Of a stretch of DNA of 64,000 bases, positions 1-8,282 are shown one piece after another. Both the position numbers and the translations under genes were made by a program. The notes beneath the pieces are model-generated. The model was not told where the DNA came from. It did not search any database and was given only the letters and a program-made list of their open reading frames with translations. Within the stretch, counting starts at the first letter, position 1. Each line of letters opens with the position of its first letter. Source of the stretch: Flavobacterium sp. ACN2 (GTDB taxonomy: Bacteria; Bacteroidota; Bacteroidia; Flavobacteriales; Flavobacteriaceae). Where the stretch lies: positions 62,001-126,000 of the forward strand of contig NZ_MRCM01000004.1 of NCBI RefSeq assembly GCF_002303885.1. Reading direction: 5' to 3'.

Positions 1-1
1 A

Positions 2-409
2 GATGTAATGATAACGGCTTTTATGAAAGTGTTCACCAATTTAAGCAAGTTTGAACACAAAGGAAGTTTTGAAGGTTGGATCCGCCGAATTATGGTTAAC
101 GAATGCATTTCGTATTTAAGAGTTCAGAAAAAGGTAAAATTTGCCGAAGATGAATTTTTTGTAGAAGAAGGCTTCAATGAAATCGACAGCCAATTTACCG
201 TAGAACAGATTCAGTATTTAATTGATGCTTTGCCCGACGGCTATAAGATGGTTTTCAATTTATATGCAATTGAAGGTTACAAACACAATGAAATTGCCAA
301 GATGTTAGGAATTAATGAAGGAACATCGAAATCGCAATTATCGCACGCTAGAAAAATGCTGCAAACACAAATTACTATTTTAAAAAAACAAGATAATGGA
401 ACCGAATAA
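2..409 (+). CDS. ECF-type RNA polymerase sigma factor, C-terminal part (5' end outside window)
   Basis: The reading frame is open to the left edge, so the gene starts upstream and about 135 residues are visible. The part seen begins inside sigma region 2: a GSFEGWIRRI stretch followed by NECISYLR, the usual end of region 2 in ECF factors. Region 4 follows (about residues 75-120), with a helix-turn-helix EIAKMLGINEGTSKSQLSHAR that would read the -35 element. The ATG at 8 is internal and should not be taken as the start. The stop overlaps the next gene by 14 bp, so the two are co-translated. ECF factors in this position are usually held inactive by the membrane protein encoded next. The family call is firm; the target regulon is unknown. 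Confidence 0.9.
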   Translation, partial: DVMITAFMKVFTNLSKFEHKGSFEGWIRRIMVNECISYLRVQKKVKFAEDEFFVEEGFNEIDSQFTVEQIQYLIDALPDGYKMVFNLYAIEGYKHNEIAKMLGINEGTSKSQLSHARKMLQTQITILKKQDNGTE

Positions 410-1139
410 TTTTGAAAAGGATTTCCGTGAAAAACTAAATCAACGCGAAATTGAGCCAAGCAACAAAGCCTGGGATCGATTGGATGCAATGCTGACTGTG
501 GCAGAAGAAAAAGAACCAGTTAAGCTTAATTCAAAAAAATCAAAAAGAAAGTGGCTGTATATCGCAGCAAGTTTCATCGGGTTTCTATTGGTTGGAACGC
601 TGTATTTCAATCAAAATAAAAATGCAGTTAAAACGCCAGAAACGGTAGTTGTAGAAAAAGAAACTGAAGCCGAAAAAGAATCGGTAACAAAACCTGTTTT
701 AAACACTGCTGATTCAGTAAAAACGGAAATTGCAATTGCCGAAAAAACTTCTGAAAAAACAATAAACAAAAACAAAAAAAGCAATTCCGAAGCTTCGGAG
801 CAAATTTCAAATAAAATCATTAAAAATGAATCCAATCAAATAGCGGAGTCTTCAATCATCAAAAACAATCAAGAAAAACAATCAACAAACAATCCAACTT
901 TAATTGCCGAAACGTCTAAACAAGATGATGTCGATCAATTATTGGAAAAAGCTGAAACTAAAATTTTAGCAGAAAATGCAGTTAAATCAAAATCAAAAAT
1001 CAAAATTAACTCAAACGACTTATTAGATCAAGTTGACGGTGAACTGGAACTTTCTTTTAGAGAAAAAATGATTGCAAAAATCAATAAAAGCTACCAGACC
1101 GTTAAAGTTGCTGTTGAAAATCGAAACGTTAAAAATTAA
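396..1139 (+). CDS. Single-pass membrane protein, probable anti-sigma partner
   Basis: The 247-aa protein has a charged cytoplasmic N-terminus (about 1-50), one transmembrane helix after a KKSKRK stretch (about 53-70, WLYIAASFIGFLLVGTLYF), then a low-complexity Lys/Glu/Asn/Ser-rich region. The short N-terminal part before one membrane helix, and the 14-bp overlap with the upstream sigma gene, fit the layout of anti-sigma factors. There is no clear zinc-binding anti-sigma signature (HxxxCxxC), so the role comes from position and topology, not from a domain match. The next gene starts 36 bp downstream and is probably in the same operon. An alternative is a structural envelope protein with no sigma-binding role. 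Confidence 0.6.
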   Translation: MEPNNFEKDFREKLNQREIEPSNKAWDRLDAMLTVAEEKEPVKLNSKKSKRKWLYIAASFIGFLLVGTLYFNQNKNAVKTPETVVVEKETEAEKESVTKPVLNTADSVKTEIAIAEKTSEKTINKNKKSNSEASEQISNKIIKNESNQIAESSIIKNNQEKQSTNNPTLIAETSKQDDVDQLLEKAETKILAENAVKSKSKIKINSNDLLDQVDGELELSFREKMIAKINKSYQTVKVAVENRNVKN

Positions 1140-1175
1140 ATCATCAATCAAATCAATCAATCAAAAAAAGTAATC

Positions 1176-2267
1176 ATGAAAAATTTTACAATTTATCTAT
1201 TTCTCTTAGTGTTCCTGTTTGTTACTAAAATGGTAGGACAAGAAACTTTTGAAAACAAAGCAAAAACAATTGCCGTTAATATCGAAAATATAACCAATGA
1301 AGAGAAAGCGGCATTAAAGAAAGAAGTCGATGAGGTTAACAATCAATTGGTAGAAGGAACAATTTCGAAGGAAGAAGCAGAAAAAAAGAAAAAAGAGTTT
1401 GCAGAAAAAAGAGCGCGTAATATCGAGAATCGAGTGGCTGTAGAACAGGAGAAATTGCAAGATTTGGTTCAGGAAAAAGTCGATGGCAAAGTGAATTATA
1501 ATAAAGAAAAAAGAGGAACGGTTTTGTTAATTGGTACAGGCAGCGATTCGATTAGACAGCATGAAACTGAAATAAAGATTCCAGCAATGAAGGTGTACAA
1601 CGGTCAAGATGATAAAGTGAAGAGAGAATCTAAAAGAACAACTTCTCAATTTGTGTTTGCAATGGGTTTAAACAGTACAATGGTCGACGGTAAACTGCAG
1701 GATTCTAATTATGATTTTATCGGATCACATTTTTACGAATGGGGTTTGACTCTTAATTCCAGAATTTTGAATGACAATAATTTGCTGCACGCCAAATACG
1801 GACTTTCATTAATGTATAATAATCTTAGACCAACAGATAATCGCAGTTTTGTTGTAAATGGCGACCAGACAGATTTAGTGACAAATCCGATACATTTAAA
1901 AGAATCTCGTTTTAGAAATGTGTATTTAGTGGCGCCAGTTCATTTAGAATTTGATTTTTCGAAAGACGGAAACTACGACGGGAAATCTTATTTTAGAACA
2001 CATAAAGGATTCCGAATGGGATTTGGAGGTTATGCAGGAATCAATGTAAAATCGAAACAGATTTTAAAATTTGAAGACAACGACTATAAGACAACGCAAA
2101 AAACAAAGGGCGATTATAATGTAAATAATTTCATTTACGGATTGAGTTCTTATATAGGTTACAAAGAAATAAGCTTGTATTTGAAATATGATTTAAATCC
2201 AATATTTAAAAATAATGCTGTCGATGAGAATAATATTTCGTTAGGTATTCGATTCGATTTCAACTAA
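1176..2267 (+). CDS. Secreted protein with coiled-coil N-terminal part and beta-barrel-like C-terminal part
   Basis: This 363-aa protein starts with a Sec signal peptide (about 1-21, ending VGQ). Next is a highly charged, probably alpha-helical stretch (about 35-110) rich in Lys and Glu, including EEAEKKKKEFAEKRAR. From about 150 to the end it alternates polar and aromatic residues. The last residue but one is an aromatic (IRFDFN), as expected of an outer-membrane beta-barrel. It is the third gene of the sigma/anti-sigma operon and may be the envelope protein that the regulator controls or senses. The exact family was not recognised. A terminator follows at 2297. Confidence 0.6.
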   Translation: MKNFTIYLFLLVFLFVTKMVGQETFENKAKTIAVNIENITNEEKAALKKEVDEVNNQLVEGTISKEEAEKKKKEFAEKRARNIENRVAVEQEKLQDLVQEKVDGKVNYNKEKRGTVLLIGTGSDSIRQHETEIKIPAMKVYNGQDDKVKRESKRTTSQFVFAMGLNSTMVDGKLQDSNYDFIGSHFYEWGLTLNSRILNDNNLLHAKYGLSLMYNNLRPTDNRSFVVNGDQTDLVTNPIHLKESRFRNVYLVAPVHLEFDFSKDGNYDGKSYFRTHKGFRMGFGGYAGINVKSKQILKFEDNDYKTTQKTKGDYNVNNFIYGLSSYIGYKEISLYLKYDLNPIFKNNAVDENNISLGIRFDFN

Positions 2268-2296
2268 GAAGAAAATTAAGTTTAGTTAGTAAAAGG

Positions 2297-2321
2297 GCAT
2301 CTCGTGAGGGATGCTTTTTTT
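2297..2321 (+). terminator. Rho-independent terminator of the sigma operon
   Basis: The stem GCATC (2297-2301) pairs with GATGC (2310-2314) around an 8-nt loop, followed directly by seven T. It lies 30 bp after the barrel-protein stop. Confidence 0.75.
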
Positions 2322-2357
2322 GCTTTAAAAATGATTAAAATTCCAACAAGATTTACG

Positions 2358-2365
2358 TATTTTTG
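2358..2365 (+). promoter_or_regulatory. Candidate -7 element for dnaG
   Basis: TATTTTTG matches the flavobacterial TAnnTTTG -7 motif, 32 bp before the dnaG TTG start. No clear TTG -33 element is seen, so support is moderate. Confidence 0.4.
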
Positions 2366-2396
2366 CAAGCTCTCAACTTCTAAAATTTAATACACT

Positions 2397-4469
2397 TTGA
2401 TTTCACAAACCACCATTGATTCTGTTTTTGAAACTGCTCGAGTAGAGGAGGTTATTGGCGATTTTGTGAATTTGAAGCGTGCAGGAAGTAATTTTAAAGG
2501 GCTGAGTCCGTTCTCAGACGAGCGCTCTCCTTCGTTCATGGTTTCTCCAGCAAAAGGGATCTGGAAAGATTTTAGTACCGGAAAAGGAGGAAATTCTGTT
2601 AAATTCTTAATGGAACATTCACAATTTACCTATCCAGAAGCCATTCGTTATTTAGCTAAAAAATATAATATCGAAATTGAAGAAACGGAGCAGACTGAAG
2701 CAGAAAAAGCCAATACCGATCTTCGTGAAAGTATGTATTTGGTTTCTGAATTTGCGGCCAAGTATTTTCAGGATGTTTTGGTTAATTCTGAAGAAGGAAA
2801 AGCAATTGGTTTATCGTATTTTAAAGAAAGAGGATTTACGAATGAAACCATTAAAAAATTCAATCTAGGTTATTCTCCAGAAACTTGGGATGCTTTGACG
2901 AAAGAAGCCTTAGGGAAAGGATATAAATTAGAATTTCTAGAAAGTACAGGTTTGACAATTCCGAGAGAAGATCGACCATTTGACCGATTTAAAGGGCGTG
3001 TAATGTTCCCGATTCAAAGTATGTCGGGTCGTGTTTTAGGTTTTGGAGGACGTATTTTAACGAATGATAAAAAAGCTGCAAAATACCTCAATTCGCCTGA
3101 AAGTGATATTTACCATAAAAGTAAAGTCCTTTACGGAATTTACCATGCAAAACAATCTATAGCCAAACAAAATAACTGTTACTTGGTTGAAGGTTATACC
3201 GATGTGATTCAGTTTAGCCAAGCCGGAATAGAAAATGTTGTGGCTTCATCTGGAACAGCTTTAACGCCAGATCAGATTCGTTTGATAAATCGTCTAACGC
3301 GAAATATCACCGTTCTTTTTGATGGAGATGCGGCTGGTTTACGAGCGGCCATTCGAGGAATTGATTTGATTTTGGAAGAAGGTATGAATGTTCGTGTTTG
3401 TTCTTTTCCTCAGGGAGAAGATCCGGACAGTTTTGCGCGTAAAAATTCTCATGACGATTTAGTCGCTTATCTAGAAAACAACAGTAAAGATTTTATACAA
3501 TTTAAGGCTTCGATTTTAATGGGCGAAGCTAAGAATGACCCAATAAAAAAGGCAGATCTGATTCGTGATATGGTTACGAGTATTTCTAAAATTCCAGACC
3601 GTATTCAGCGTGAAGTTTATATTCAGGAATGTGCTCGAATCATGGATATTTCGGAGCAGGTCTTGACGAGTACTTTGGCGCAGCTGATTCAGAAAGATAT
3701 AGCTGACGCTAATAAAAAGCAGAAACAGGAACAAAAGCCTTTTGAGGTAGTTAGGAATCAGCCTCCGCAAGCAGGTACATTTTCAGGAGGAGATCCGGAA
3801 GATCCAAGAACTGGCCCACCCGAAGGTTATGATTATCCAGGAGATCCAGGATATTTTCCGCAAGAACAAAGTCAAAAAGTAGATATTTTATATGGTTTCG
3901 AAAGAAAAGTCATTGAGATTTTGCTATTGTACGGAAGTGTAGTAGAAAATTTTGAAGATGTTTTTTTGAGGGCAGATGAAGAGGGAAATGTAAAAGAAGT
4001 TTCCGAAAAAAGACAATATAAGGTATTCGAAAAAATATATCTAAGTCTTCAAGAAGATGAGGTGCAGTTGTCCAATATTTTGTTTCAGAATATTTACACG
4101 AACATCATTGATTTTTATAATCAGAATGAAACATTTAGTTTAGATAAATATTTGATGCATTTAGAACCTGATTTTGCTCAGGAAGTAACCAATATTTTGA
4201 TGGAAGATGAAAGATTAACCATTCATAATTGGGAAGGGCAGAATATTTACCCAAAACATAAAAGTGAAACCATTGAACAGAATGTTTCAGATACGATATT
4301 TTCTATGAGATGGTATTTGGTGTCTGGAATTATAGCAGAATTAAAGAATTCTCTTTTAACCGATCCTCAGGAAGATAATTCGGAAGTTTTGAGTATGGTG
4401 ATCGATTATTCTAAATTGCTGAATAACTTTTCGAAAAAATTAGGTCGAGTAGTAGTGCCATATCACTAA
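2397..4469 (+). CDS. dnaG: DNA primase DnaG with degenerate zinc-binding domain
   Basis: DnaG makes RNA primers for replication and works with the replicative helicase DnaB. The 690-aa protein has the usual order: N-terminal CHC2-like domain (about 1-100), catalytic core, TOPRIM domain with EGYTDV and DGDAAG acidic motifs (about 262-325), and a C-terminal helicase-interaction region after a Pro/Gly-rich linker (about 455-490). In the CHC2 domain the CPFH motif reads SPFS, and the second pair, usually HCFGC, reads KDFST. All four zinc ligands are therefore absent while the fold around them is conserved. Translation starts at TTG; no in-frame ATG would keep the conserved N-terminus. It is followed by a strong palindromic terminator. 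Confidence 0.97.
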   Translation: MISQTTIDSVFETARVEEVIGDFVNLKRAGSNFKGLSPFSDERSPSFMVSPAKGIWKDFSTGKGGNSVKFLMEHSQFTYPEAIRYLAKKYNIEIEETEQTEAEKANTDLRESMYLVSEFAAKYFQDVLVNSEEGKAIGLSYFKERGFTNETIKKFNLGYSPETWDALTKEALGKGYKLEFLESTGLTIPREDRPFDRFKGRVMFPIQSMSGRVLGFGGRILTNDKKAAKYLNSPESDIYHKSKVLYGIYHAKQSIAKQNNCYLVEGYTDVIQFSQAGIENVVASSGTALTPDQIRLINRLTRNITVLFDGDAAGLRAAIRGIDLILEEGMNVRVCSFPQGEDPDSFARKNSHDDLVAYLENNSKDFIQFKASILMGEAKNDPIKKADLIRDMVTSISKIPDRIQREVYIQECARIMDISEQVLTSTLAQLIQKDIADANKKQKQEQKPFEVVRNQPPQAGTFSGGDPEDPRTGPPEGYDYPGDPGYFPQEQSQKVDILYGFERKVIEILLLYGSVVENFEDVFLRADEEGNVKEVSEKRQYKVFEKIYLSLQEDEVQLSNILFQNIYTNIIDFYNQNETFSLDKYLMHLEPDFAQEVTNILMEDERLTIHNWEGQNIYPKHKSETIEQNVSDTIFSMRWYLVSGIIAELKNSLLTDPQEDNSEVLSMVIDYSKLLNNFSKKLGRVVVPYH

Positions 4470-4474
4470 AAGAA

Positions 4475-4516
4475 AAAACTCTATCTAATTTGATAATTCA
4501 AAATAGATAGAGTTTT
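4475..4516. terminator. Bidirectional terminator between dnaG and the response regulator
   Basis: A perfect 12-bp stem (4475-4486 with 4505-4516) has an A-run on its left side and a T-run on its right, so it can stop transcripts from both convergent genes. The 18-nt loop is itself partly self-complementary. Confidence 0.85.
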
Positions 4517-4558
4517 ATAATTTTCGATTCTCTTAAAAGGCTAAGATTTTCGACTTGA

Positions 4559-5188
4559 TTAAATAATTTCTAAAGTCTTAGCTTTGTTCACTAAGTCAAC
4601 AAGATTAGTAACATTTAATTTTGTTAATAATCTCAGTTTGTAAGTACTGATTGTTTTTTCGTTCAGATTTAAGATTTTAGAGATTTCATTGTTTTTCTTA
4701 CCATCACTTAAGTAACGTAAAACCTCGATTTCGCGGTTAGAAAGTTTTCTGTACAGACGCTCACTTTTGCTTTGTTTAGCAATAAGTGCCATGTTTTTAC
4801 GTACTGTTTCGTTGATGATAATTTTTCCTTCGTGTACTTTAATAATAGAATGACCTAATGTTTCAAGTTTTTCTGTTTTGTGTACATACCCAGAAACTCC
4901 TGCTTTAATTGCGTTTGGAGCGTACATTTGCTCAGCAAGATCACTGAAAATAACAATTTTTGTTTTTGGGAAATTTTTTAAGATAGATTTAATTTCAAAG
5001 ATGCTTGAAAGACCTTCTAACTCTAAATCTAGAATTAAAATGTCGATCTCCTTCGTTTGAAGAATATCTCTAACCATTGAAAAATTGCCTACGTTGGCAA
5101 CAATTGAAATTTGATCGTGGTCTTTAAAATAAGACTTAACGCCAAAGTGCGTCACAGGATGATTGTCTGCTAGACATACTTTAATCAT
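4559..5188 (-). CDS. NarL/FixJ-family response regulator
   Basis: The 209-aa protein has a receiver domain (about 1-120) with the acidic pair DN at 8-9, phospho-acceptor Asp54 in LILDLELEG and a conserved Lys in VHKTEK. The LuxR-type DNA-binding domain (about 145-205) contains LSNREIEVLRYL and the recognition helix NEKTISTYKLRLL. The second acidic residue is Asn rather than Asp, which may weaken metal binding. No histidine kinase is adjacent, so it is an orphan regulator. It lies 92 bp downstream of nadE on the same strand and could be cotranscribed with it. The family is certain; the signal and targets are unknown. Confidence 0.92.
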   Translation of the reverse strand: MIKVCLADNHPVTHFGVKSYFKDHDQISIVANVGNFSMVRDILQTKEIDILILDLELEGLSSIFEIKSILKNFPKTKIVIFSDLAEQMYAPNAIKAGVSGYVHKTEKLETLGHSIIKVHEGKIIINETVRKNMALIAKQSKSERLYRKLSNREIEVLRYLSDGKKNNEISKILNLNEKTISTYKLRLLTKLNVTNLVDLVNKAKTLEII

Positions 5189-5280
5189 AATTTTTACCTT
5201 TTTTAGAATTGTTCATGTTTTTGGAATGGTAAAATTAATAAATAAATTCTGTAATAACTCGCAGAGAATGTTAAAATGTA

Positions 5281-6087
5281 TTATTTTAACGTTTTTGGGA
5301 TTAAACAAACAGGAATTGGATCCATTTTATGCTTGTTGCTGGTGTTTAATCGTTTATAGATTTCAAAGACAGATTTTTCTCTCCCTTCGAAGTCAGATGC
5401 CGTTTTTCCTGACTCCGCGGCTAACATCGCCCATTCTAATTCGTCATAACTTGCACCTAATTGATCTTCATCTGTACGATTGTCTCCAAATAATCCATCG
5501 GTAGGTGCGGCTGTTAAAATAGATTGTGGAATTTGCAAAAATTCTCCTAAAGCATATACATCAGATTTCATTAAGTCGGCAATCGGACTTAAATCTACGC
5601 CACCATCTCCGTATTTGGTGTAAAAACCTACGCCAAAATCTTCCACTTTGTTTCCTGTTCCGGCTACAAGTAAACCATGAATTCCTGCTAAATAATACAA
5701 AGAAGTCATTCTAATGCGTGCACGTGTGTTTGCTAAAGCTAAATTAACTTTTGCTACATCTTCAGTAGATGGCACTGCGCTTTTAAAAGATTCAAAAGTT
5801 TGGGTCAAATCGGTCTTAACGTCAGAAACATTCGGGAAGCGTTTTTTAAGCTGTTCAATATGCTCTCTTCCTCTCGAAACTTGACTTTCTGCCTGATGAA
5901 TAGGCATTTCTACACATAAAACATTCAGTCCTGTCTGTGCGCATAAAGTAGAAGTTACTGCAGAATCTACACCTCCTGAGATTCCAATTACAAAACCATT
6001 TACTTTTGCATTAGCAGCGTAATTTTTTAACCACTCTACAATGTGCGTATTTACTTTTTCTGTCTGAATTGTGCTTTTTTTAGCCAT
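5281..6087 (-). CDS. nadE: NAD(+) synthase, ammonia-dependent type
   Basis: NadE amidates nicotinic acid adenine dinucleotide to NAD in the last step of NAD synthesis, using ATP. The 268-aa protein shows the N-type ATP pyrophosphatase loop SGGVDS (37-42), and further on GTGNKVED and YGDGGVDLSPI, which line the active site. The length fits the short NH3-dependent enzyme; there is no N-terminal nitrilase (glutaminase) domain, so ammonia must be supplied by other means. The start ATG is followed by a Lys-rich leader typical of flavobacterial versions. It is divergent from gldB, with interleaved candidate promoters between them. Confidence 0.95.
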   Translation of the reverse strand: MAKKSTIQTEKVNTHIVEWLKNYAANAKVNGFVIGISGGVDSAVTSTLCAQTGLNVLCVEMPIHQAESQVSRGREHIEQLKKRFPNVSDVKTDLTQTFESFKSAVPSTEDVAKVNLALANTRARIRMTSLYYLAGIHGLLVAGTGNKVEDFGVGFYTKYGDGGVDLSPIADLMKSDVYALGEFLQIPQSILTAAPTDGLFGDNRTDEDQLGASYDELEWAMLAAESGKTASDFEGREKSVFEIYKRLNTSNKHKMDPIPVCLIPKTLK

Positions 6088-6116
6088 AATAGTTTAAGTT
6101 TTAAGATGCAGGGATG

Positions 6117-6124
6117 TATATTTG
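6117..6124 (+). promoter_or_regulatory. Candidate -7 element for gldB-gldC
   Basis: TATATTTG fits TAnnTTTG, about 63 bp before the gldB ATG. No good -33 TTG is seen. Confidence 0.4.
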
Positions 6125-6167
6125 CAGAATTATTTTGAGTATGCAACTACTTAAAATTCTGATAACA

Positions 6168-6175
6168 CAAATCTA
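6168..6175 (-). promoter_or_regulatory. Candidate -7 element for nadE
   Basis: On the minus strand this reads TAGATTTG, a TAnnTTTG match about 80 bp before the nadE ATG. The two divergent promoters would overlap in transcribed space. Confidence 0.4.
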
Positions 6176-6186
6176 ATTAAAATAAA

Positions 6187-7143
6187 ATGAAAATATATCG
6201 CTTTGCAGTGGTTCTATGCCTGTTTTTTTTGTCTTGCAATCAAAAAAGTAAGGTTGAAAAAGAAGTAGAAGAAATTCCTGTTGATATTAAAGTAGAACGA
6301 TTTGATAAGGTGTTTTTTGAAACCAAACCGCAAGATCTTGCGAAAGTAAAAAAACAGTATCCGTTTTTCTTTCCTGGTAATGATGATAACGTTTGGGTTC
6401 AGAAAATGAACGATCCGATCTGGAGAGAAGTTTATACAGAAGTTCAGAAAAAGTACAGCAATTTTGAGCCGGTTCGCAAAGAGTTTAATGAACTTTTTCA
6501 GCATGTAAAATACTATTTTCCTAAAACTAAAATTCCTAAGGTAATTACAGTAATTGGAGAAATGGATTATAATGCAAAATCTATTTACGCAGACAGTCTT
6601 GTAGTGGTAGCTTTAGAATTGTATTTAGGTAAAAACCATAAGTTTTATGAGTTTCCAAATTACTTAAAAGAGAACTTTGAAGAAAGACAAATTATGCCAG
6701 ACGTAGTGTCTAGTTTTTCGTATCGAAATATTCCAAATTCTATAGATAAGAGTTTGGTTGCTCAAATGGTTTTTGAAGGGAAACAGCTTTACGCAAAAGA
6801 TTTGCTGATTCCTGAATATACAGATGCAGAAAAAATGGGATATACTCCAGAGCAGATAAAATGGTGTGAAGAAAACGAAGCCTATATGTGGCGTTATTTC
6901 ATAGAAAATGAAATGCTTTACAACGAAGACCCAAAGCTGAGAGCACGATTTATAGCTCCAGCGCCTTTTTCTAAATTCTTTTTAGAAATAGATAACGATT
7001 CTCCAGGACGAGTGGGAGCTTGGATTGGCTGGCAGATGGTACGTTCTTACATGAAAAACAATAGTGATGTAACTTTGGCTGAATTATTCAAGCTTGAGCC
7101 AAAAGAAATCTTCGAAAAATCAAAATATAAACCTAAGAAATAA
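6187..7143 (+). CDS. gldB: Gliding motility lipoprotein GldB
   Basis: GldB is one of the lipoproteins needed for gliding in Flavobacterium and for the linked type IX secretion and motility machinery. The 318-aa protein has a lipoprotein signal with lipobox FLSC (Cys17). The mature region is mainly helical, with conserved blocks such as DVVSSFSYRN and APFSKFF and the C-terminal GRVGAWIGWQMVRSYM, which resembles the zinc-protease-like fold seen in DUF2268-type proteins. The stop overlaps the gldC start by 1 bp (TAATG), so the two are translationally coupled. The gldB-gldC pair is a strong genus-level marker. Confidence 0.93.
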   Translation: MKIYRFAVVLCLFFLSCNQKSKVEKEVEEIPVDIKVERFDKVFFETKPQDLAKVKKQYPFFFPGNDDNVWVQKMNDPIWREVYTEVQKKYSNFEPVRKEFNELFQHVKYYFPKTKIPKVITVIGEMDYNAKSIYADSLVVVALELYLGKNHKFYEFPNYLKENFEERQIMPDVVSSFSYRNIPNSIDKSLVAQMVFEGKQLYAKDLLIPEYTDAEKMGYTPEQIKWCEENEAYMWRYFIENEMLYNEDPKLRARFIAPAPFSKFFLEIDNDSPGRVGAWIGWQMVRSYMKNNSDVTLAELFKLEPKEIFEKSKYKPKK

Positions 7144-7475
7144 TGGCAAATATAAACTCAGAGATTAAATTTAATATAGAATTGGACGAAAACCGTGTTC
7201 CTGAAAAATTAACATGGAGCGCACAAGATGGTGGAGTTCAAGCTGAAGAAGCAAAAGCAATCATGCTGTCTATTTGGGACAGTAAGGTAAAAGAAACAAT
7301 GCGTATTGATTTGTGGACAAAAGATATGCCGGTAGATGAAATGAAGATTTTCTTCCACCAGACTTTAGTTGCAATGGCTGATACTTTTAAACGTGCAACA
7401 GATGATGAAAAAATGTCTGACACTATGAAAGATTTCTGTGACTACTTTGCAGAAAAACTGGAGCTTACAAAGTAA
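7143..7475 (+). CDS. gldC: Gliding motility protein GldC
   Basis: A 110-aa soluble protein with no signal peptide. The sequence, including LTWSAQDGG, LWTKDMPVDEMK and the C-terminal MKDFCDYFAEKL, matches GldC, which improves but is not absolutely needed for gliding in F. johnsoniae. The biochemical role of GldC is not known. Its start codon shares one base with the gldB stop, and an unusually long terminator follows 15 bp after its own stop. Confidence 0.92.
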   Translation: MANINSEIKFNIELDENRVPEKLTWSAQDGGVQAEEAKAIMLSIWDSKVKETMRIDLWTKDMPVDEMKIFFHQTLVAMADTFKRATDDEKMSDTMKDFCDYFAEKLELTK

Positions 7476-7490
7476 TAGAAATTCCAATAT

Positions 7491-7536
7491 AAAAAATCCC
7501 AAATTCCAATTTCAAAGATTGGGTTTGGGATTTTTT
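7491..7536 (+). terminator. Terminator of gldBC, member of a recurring hairpin family
   Basis: The 13-bp arm AAAAAATCCCAAA (7491-7503) pairs with TTTGGGATTTTTT (7524-7536), with a further partly paired section inside. The same AAATCCCAAATTCCAA core recurs at 8234, 9004, 16103 and 62640. Confidence 0.8.
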
Positions 7537-7573
7537 GCTTTTTATTGTAAATTGTCTGAGTAAAACAAATTAT

Positions 7574-8230
7574 ATGCTATTTCCTTTTCTTGTAAGCCTT
7601 GTCGGGTTGTTTTTTTTACTTGCCAATGCGATACGGTTTTACATGACGTGCAAAAACAGAGATGTATTGTATCGTATTGTAACCACTTATTTGGTGCTGC
7701 TGTTTTGTGTAGAATTGCTTTGCAATATCATCGGATTCCTTTATCCGAATTCTAATTTCTTCCTTTCACACTATTATTTTAATTTCCAGTTTATCACACT
7801 TAATCTCTTTTTCTATAAAAGTTTTTCAAACCAGAAATTAAAGCAGGTTATGATAATGGTATTCTTTTCGGTGCTGCTTTTTTTAGGATATCAATATTAT
7901 AGCAAGCCTTCGCTTTATTGGGGATTTAATTTAGTAGAAATAGCCCTAACGTCTATTCCGCTGTTGTGTTATGCGGTTTATTTTATTGTTTCAAATTTAA
8001 AAAACCATAAGCATAATTATTTCTATTTCTGTAATGGGTTAATTATCTACGTAACAAGTAGTGCGGGTATTTTTCTATCAGGAAATACCGAATCGGTAAT
8101 TTTTACAGAACCGTTTGTGCTTGATTTCTGGTTTTTCAATTCGCTCTTTTATATCCTTTATCAATTTTTGATTTATAAAGAATGGAAAGCTTTAAACTTT
8201 AGAAGAACAGCAAAGAAAAAATTCCAATAA
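7574..8230 (+). CDS. Multi-pass membrane protein of unknown function
   Basis: This 218-aa protein is almost wholly hydrophobic, with about six to seven transmembrane helices and short loops rich in Tyr, Phe and Lys. It ends in a basic tail (RRTAKKK). A TTG 39 bp upstream would lie inside the gldC terminator stem, so the ATG at 7574 is the better start. The layout resembles membrane sensor modules without a kinase domain, but no family was recognised. It is followed by a hairpin shared with the convergent lipoprotein gene. Confidence 0.7.
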   Translation: MLFPFLVSLVGLFFLLANAIRFYMTCKNRDVLYRIVTTYLVLLFCVELLCNIIGFLYPNSNFFLSHYYFNFQFITLNLFFYKSFSNQKLKQVMIMVFFSVLLFLGYQYYSKPSLYWGFNLVEIALTSIPLLCYAVYFIVSNLKNHKHNYFYFCNGLIIYVTSSAGIFLSGNTESVIFTEPFVLDFWFFNSLFYILYQFLIYKEWKALNFRRTAKKKFQ

Positions 8231-8233
8231 AAA

Positions 8234-8271
8234 AATCCCAAATTCCAAGTTTGCAATTGGGATTCGGGATT
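8234..8271. terminator. Hairpin terminator between convergent genes
   Basis: AATCCC (8234-8239) pairs with GGGATT (8266-8271), with an inner AATTCCAA/TTGG section. It has an A-run to the left and a T-rich stretch to the right, so it may serve both the membrane protein gene and the convergent lipoprotein gene. Confidence 0.6.
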
Positions 8272-8282
8272 GTTGTTTCTTT

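Noticed and set aside
5163..5504. Plus-strand frame overlapping the response regulator and nadE
   Set aside because: Antisense to two conserved genes; no motif.
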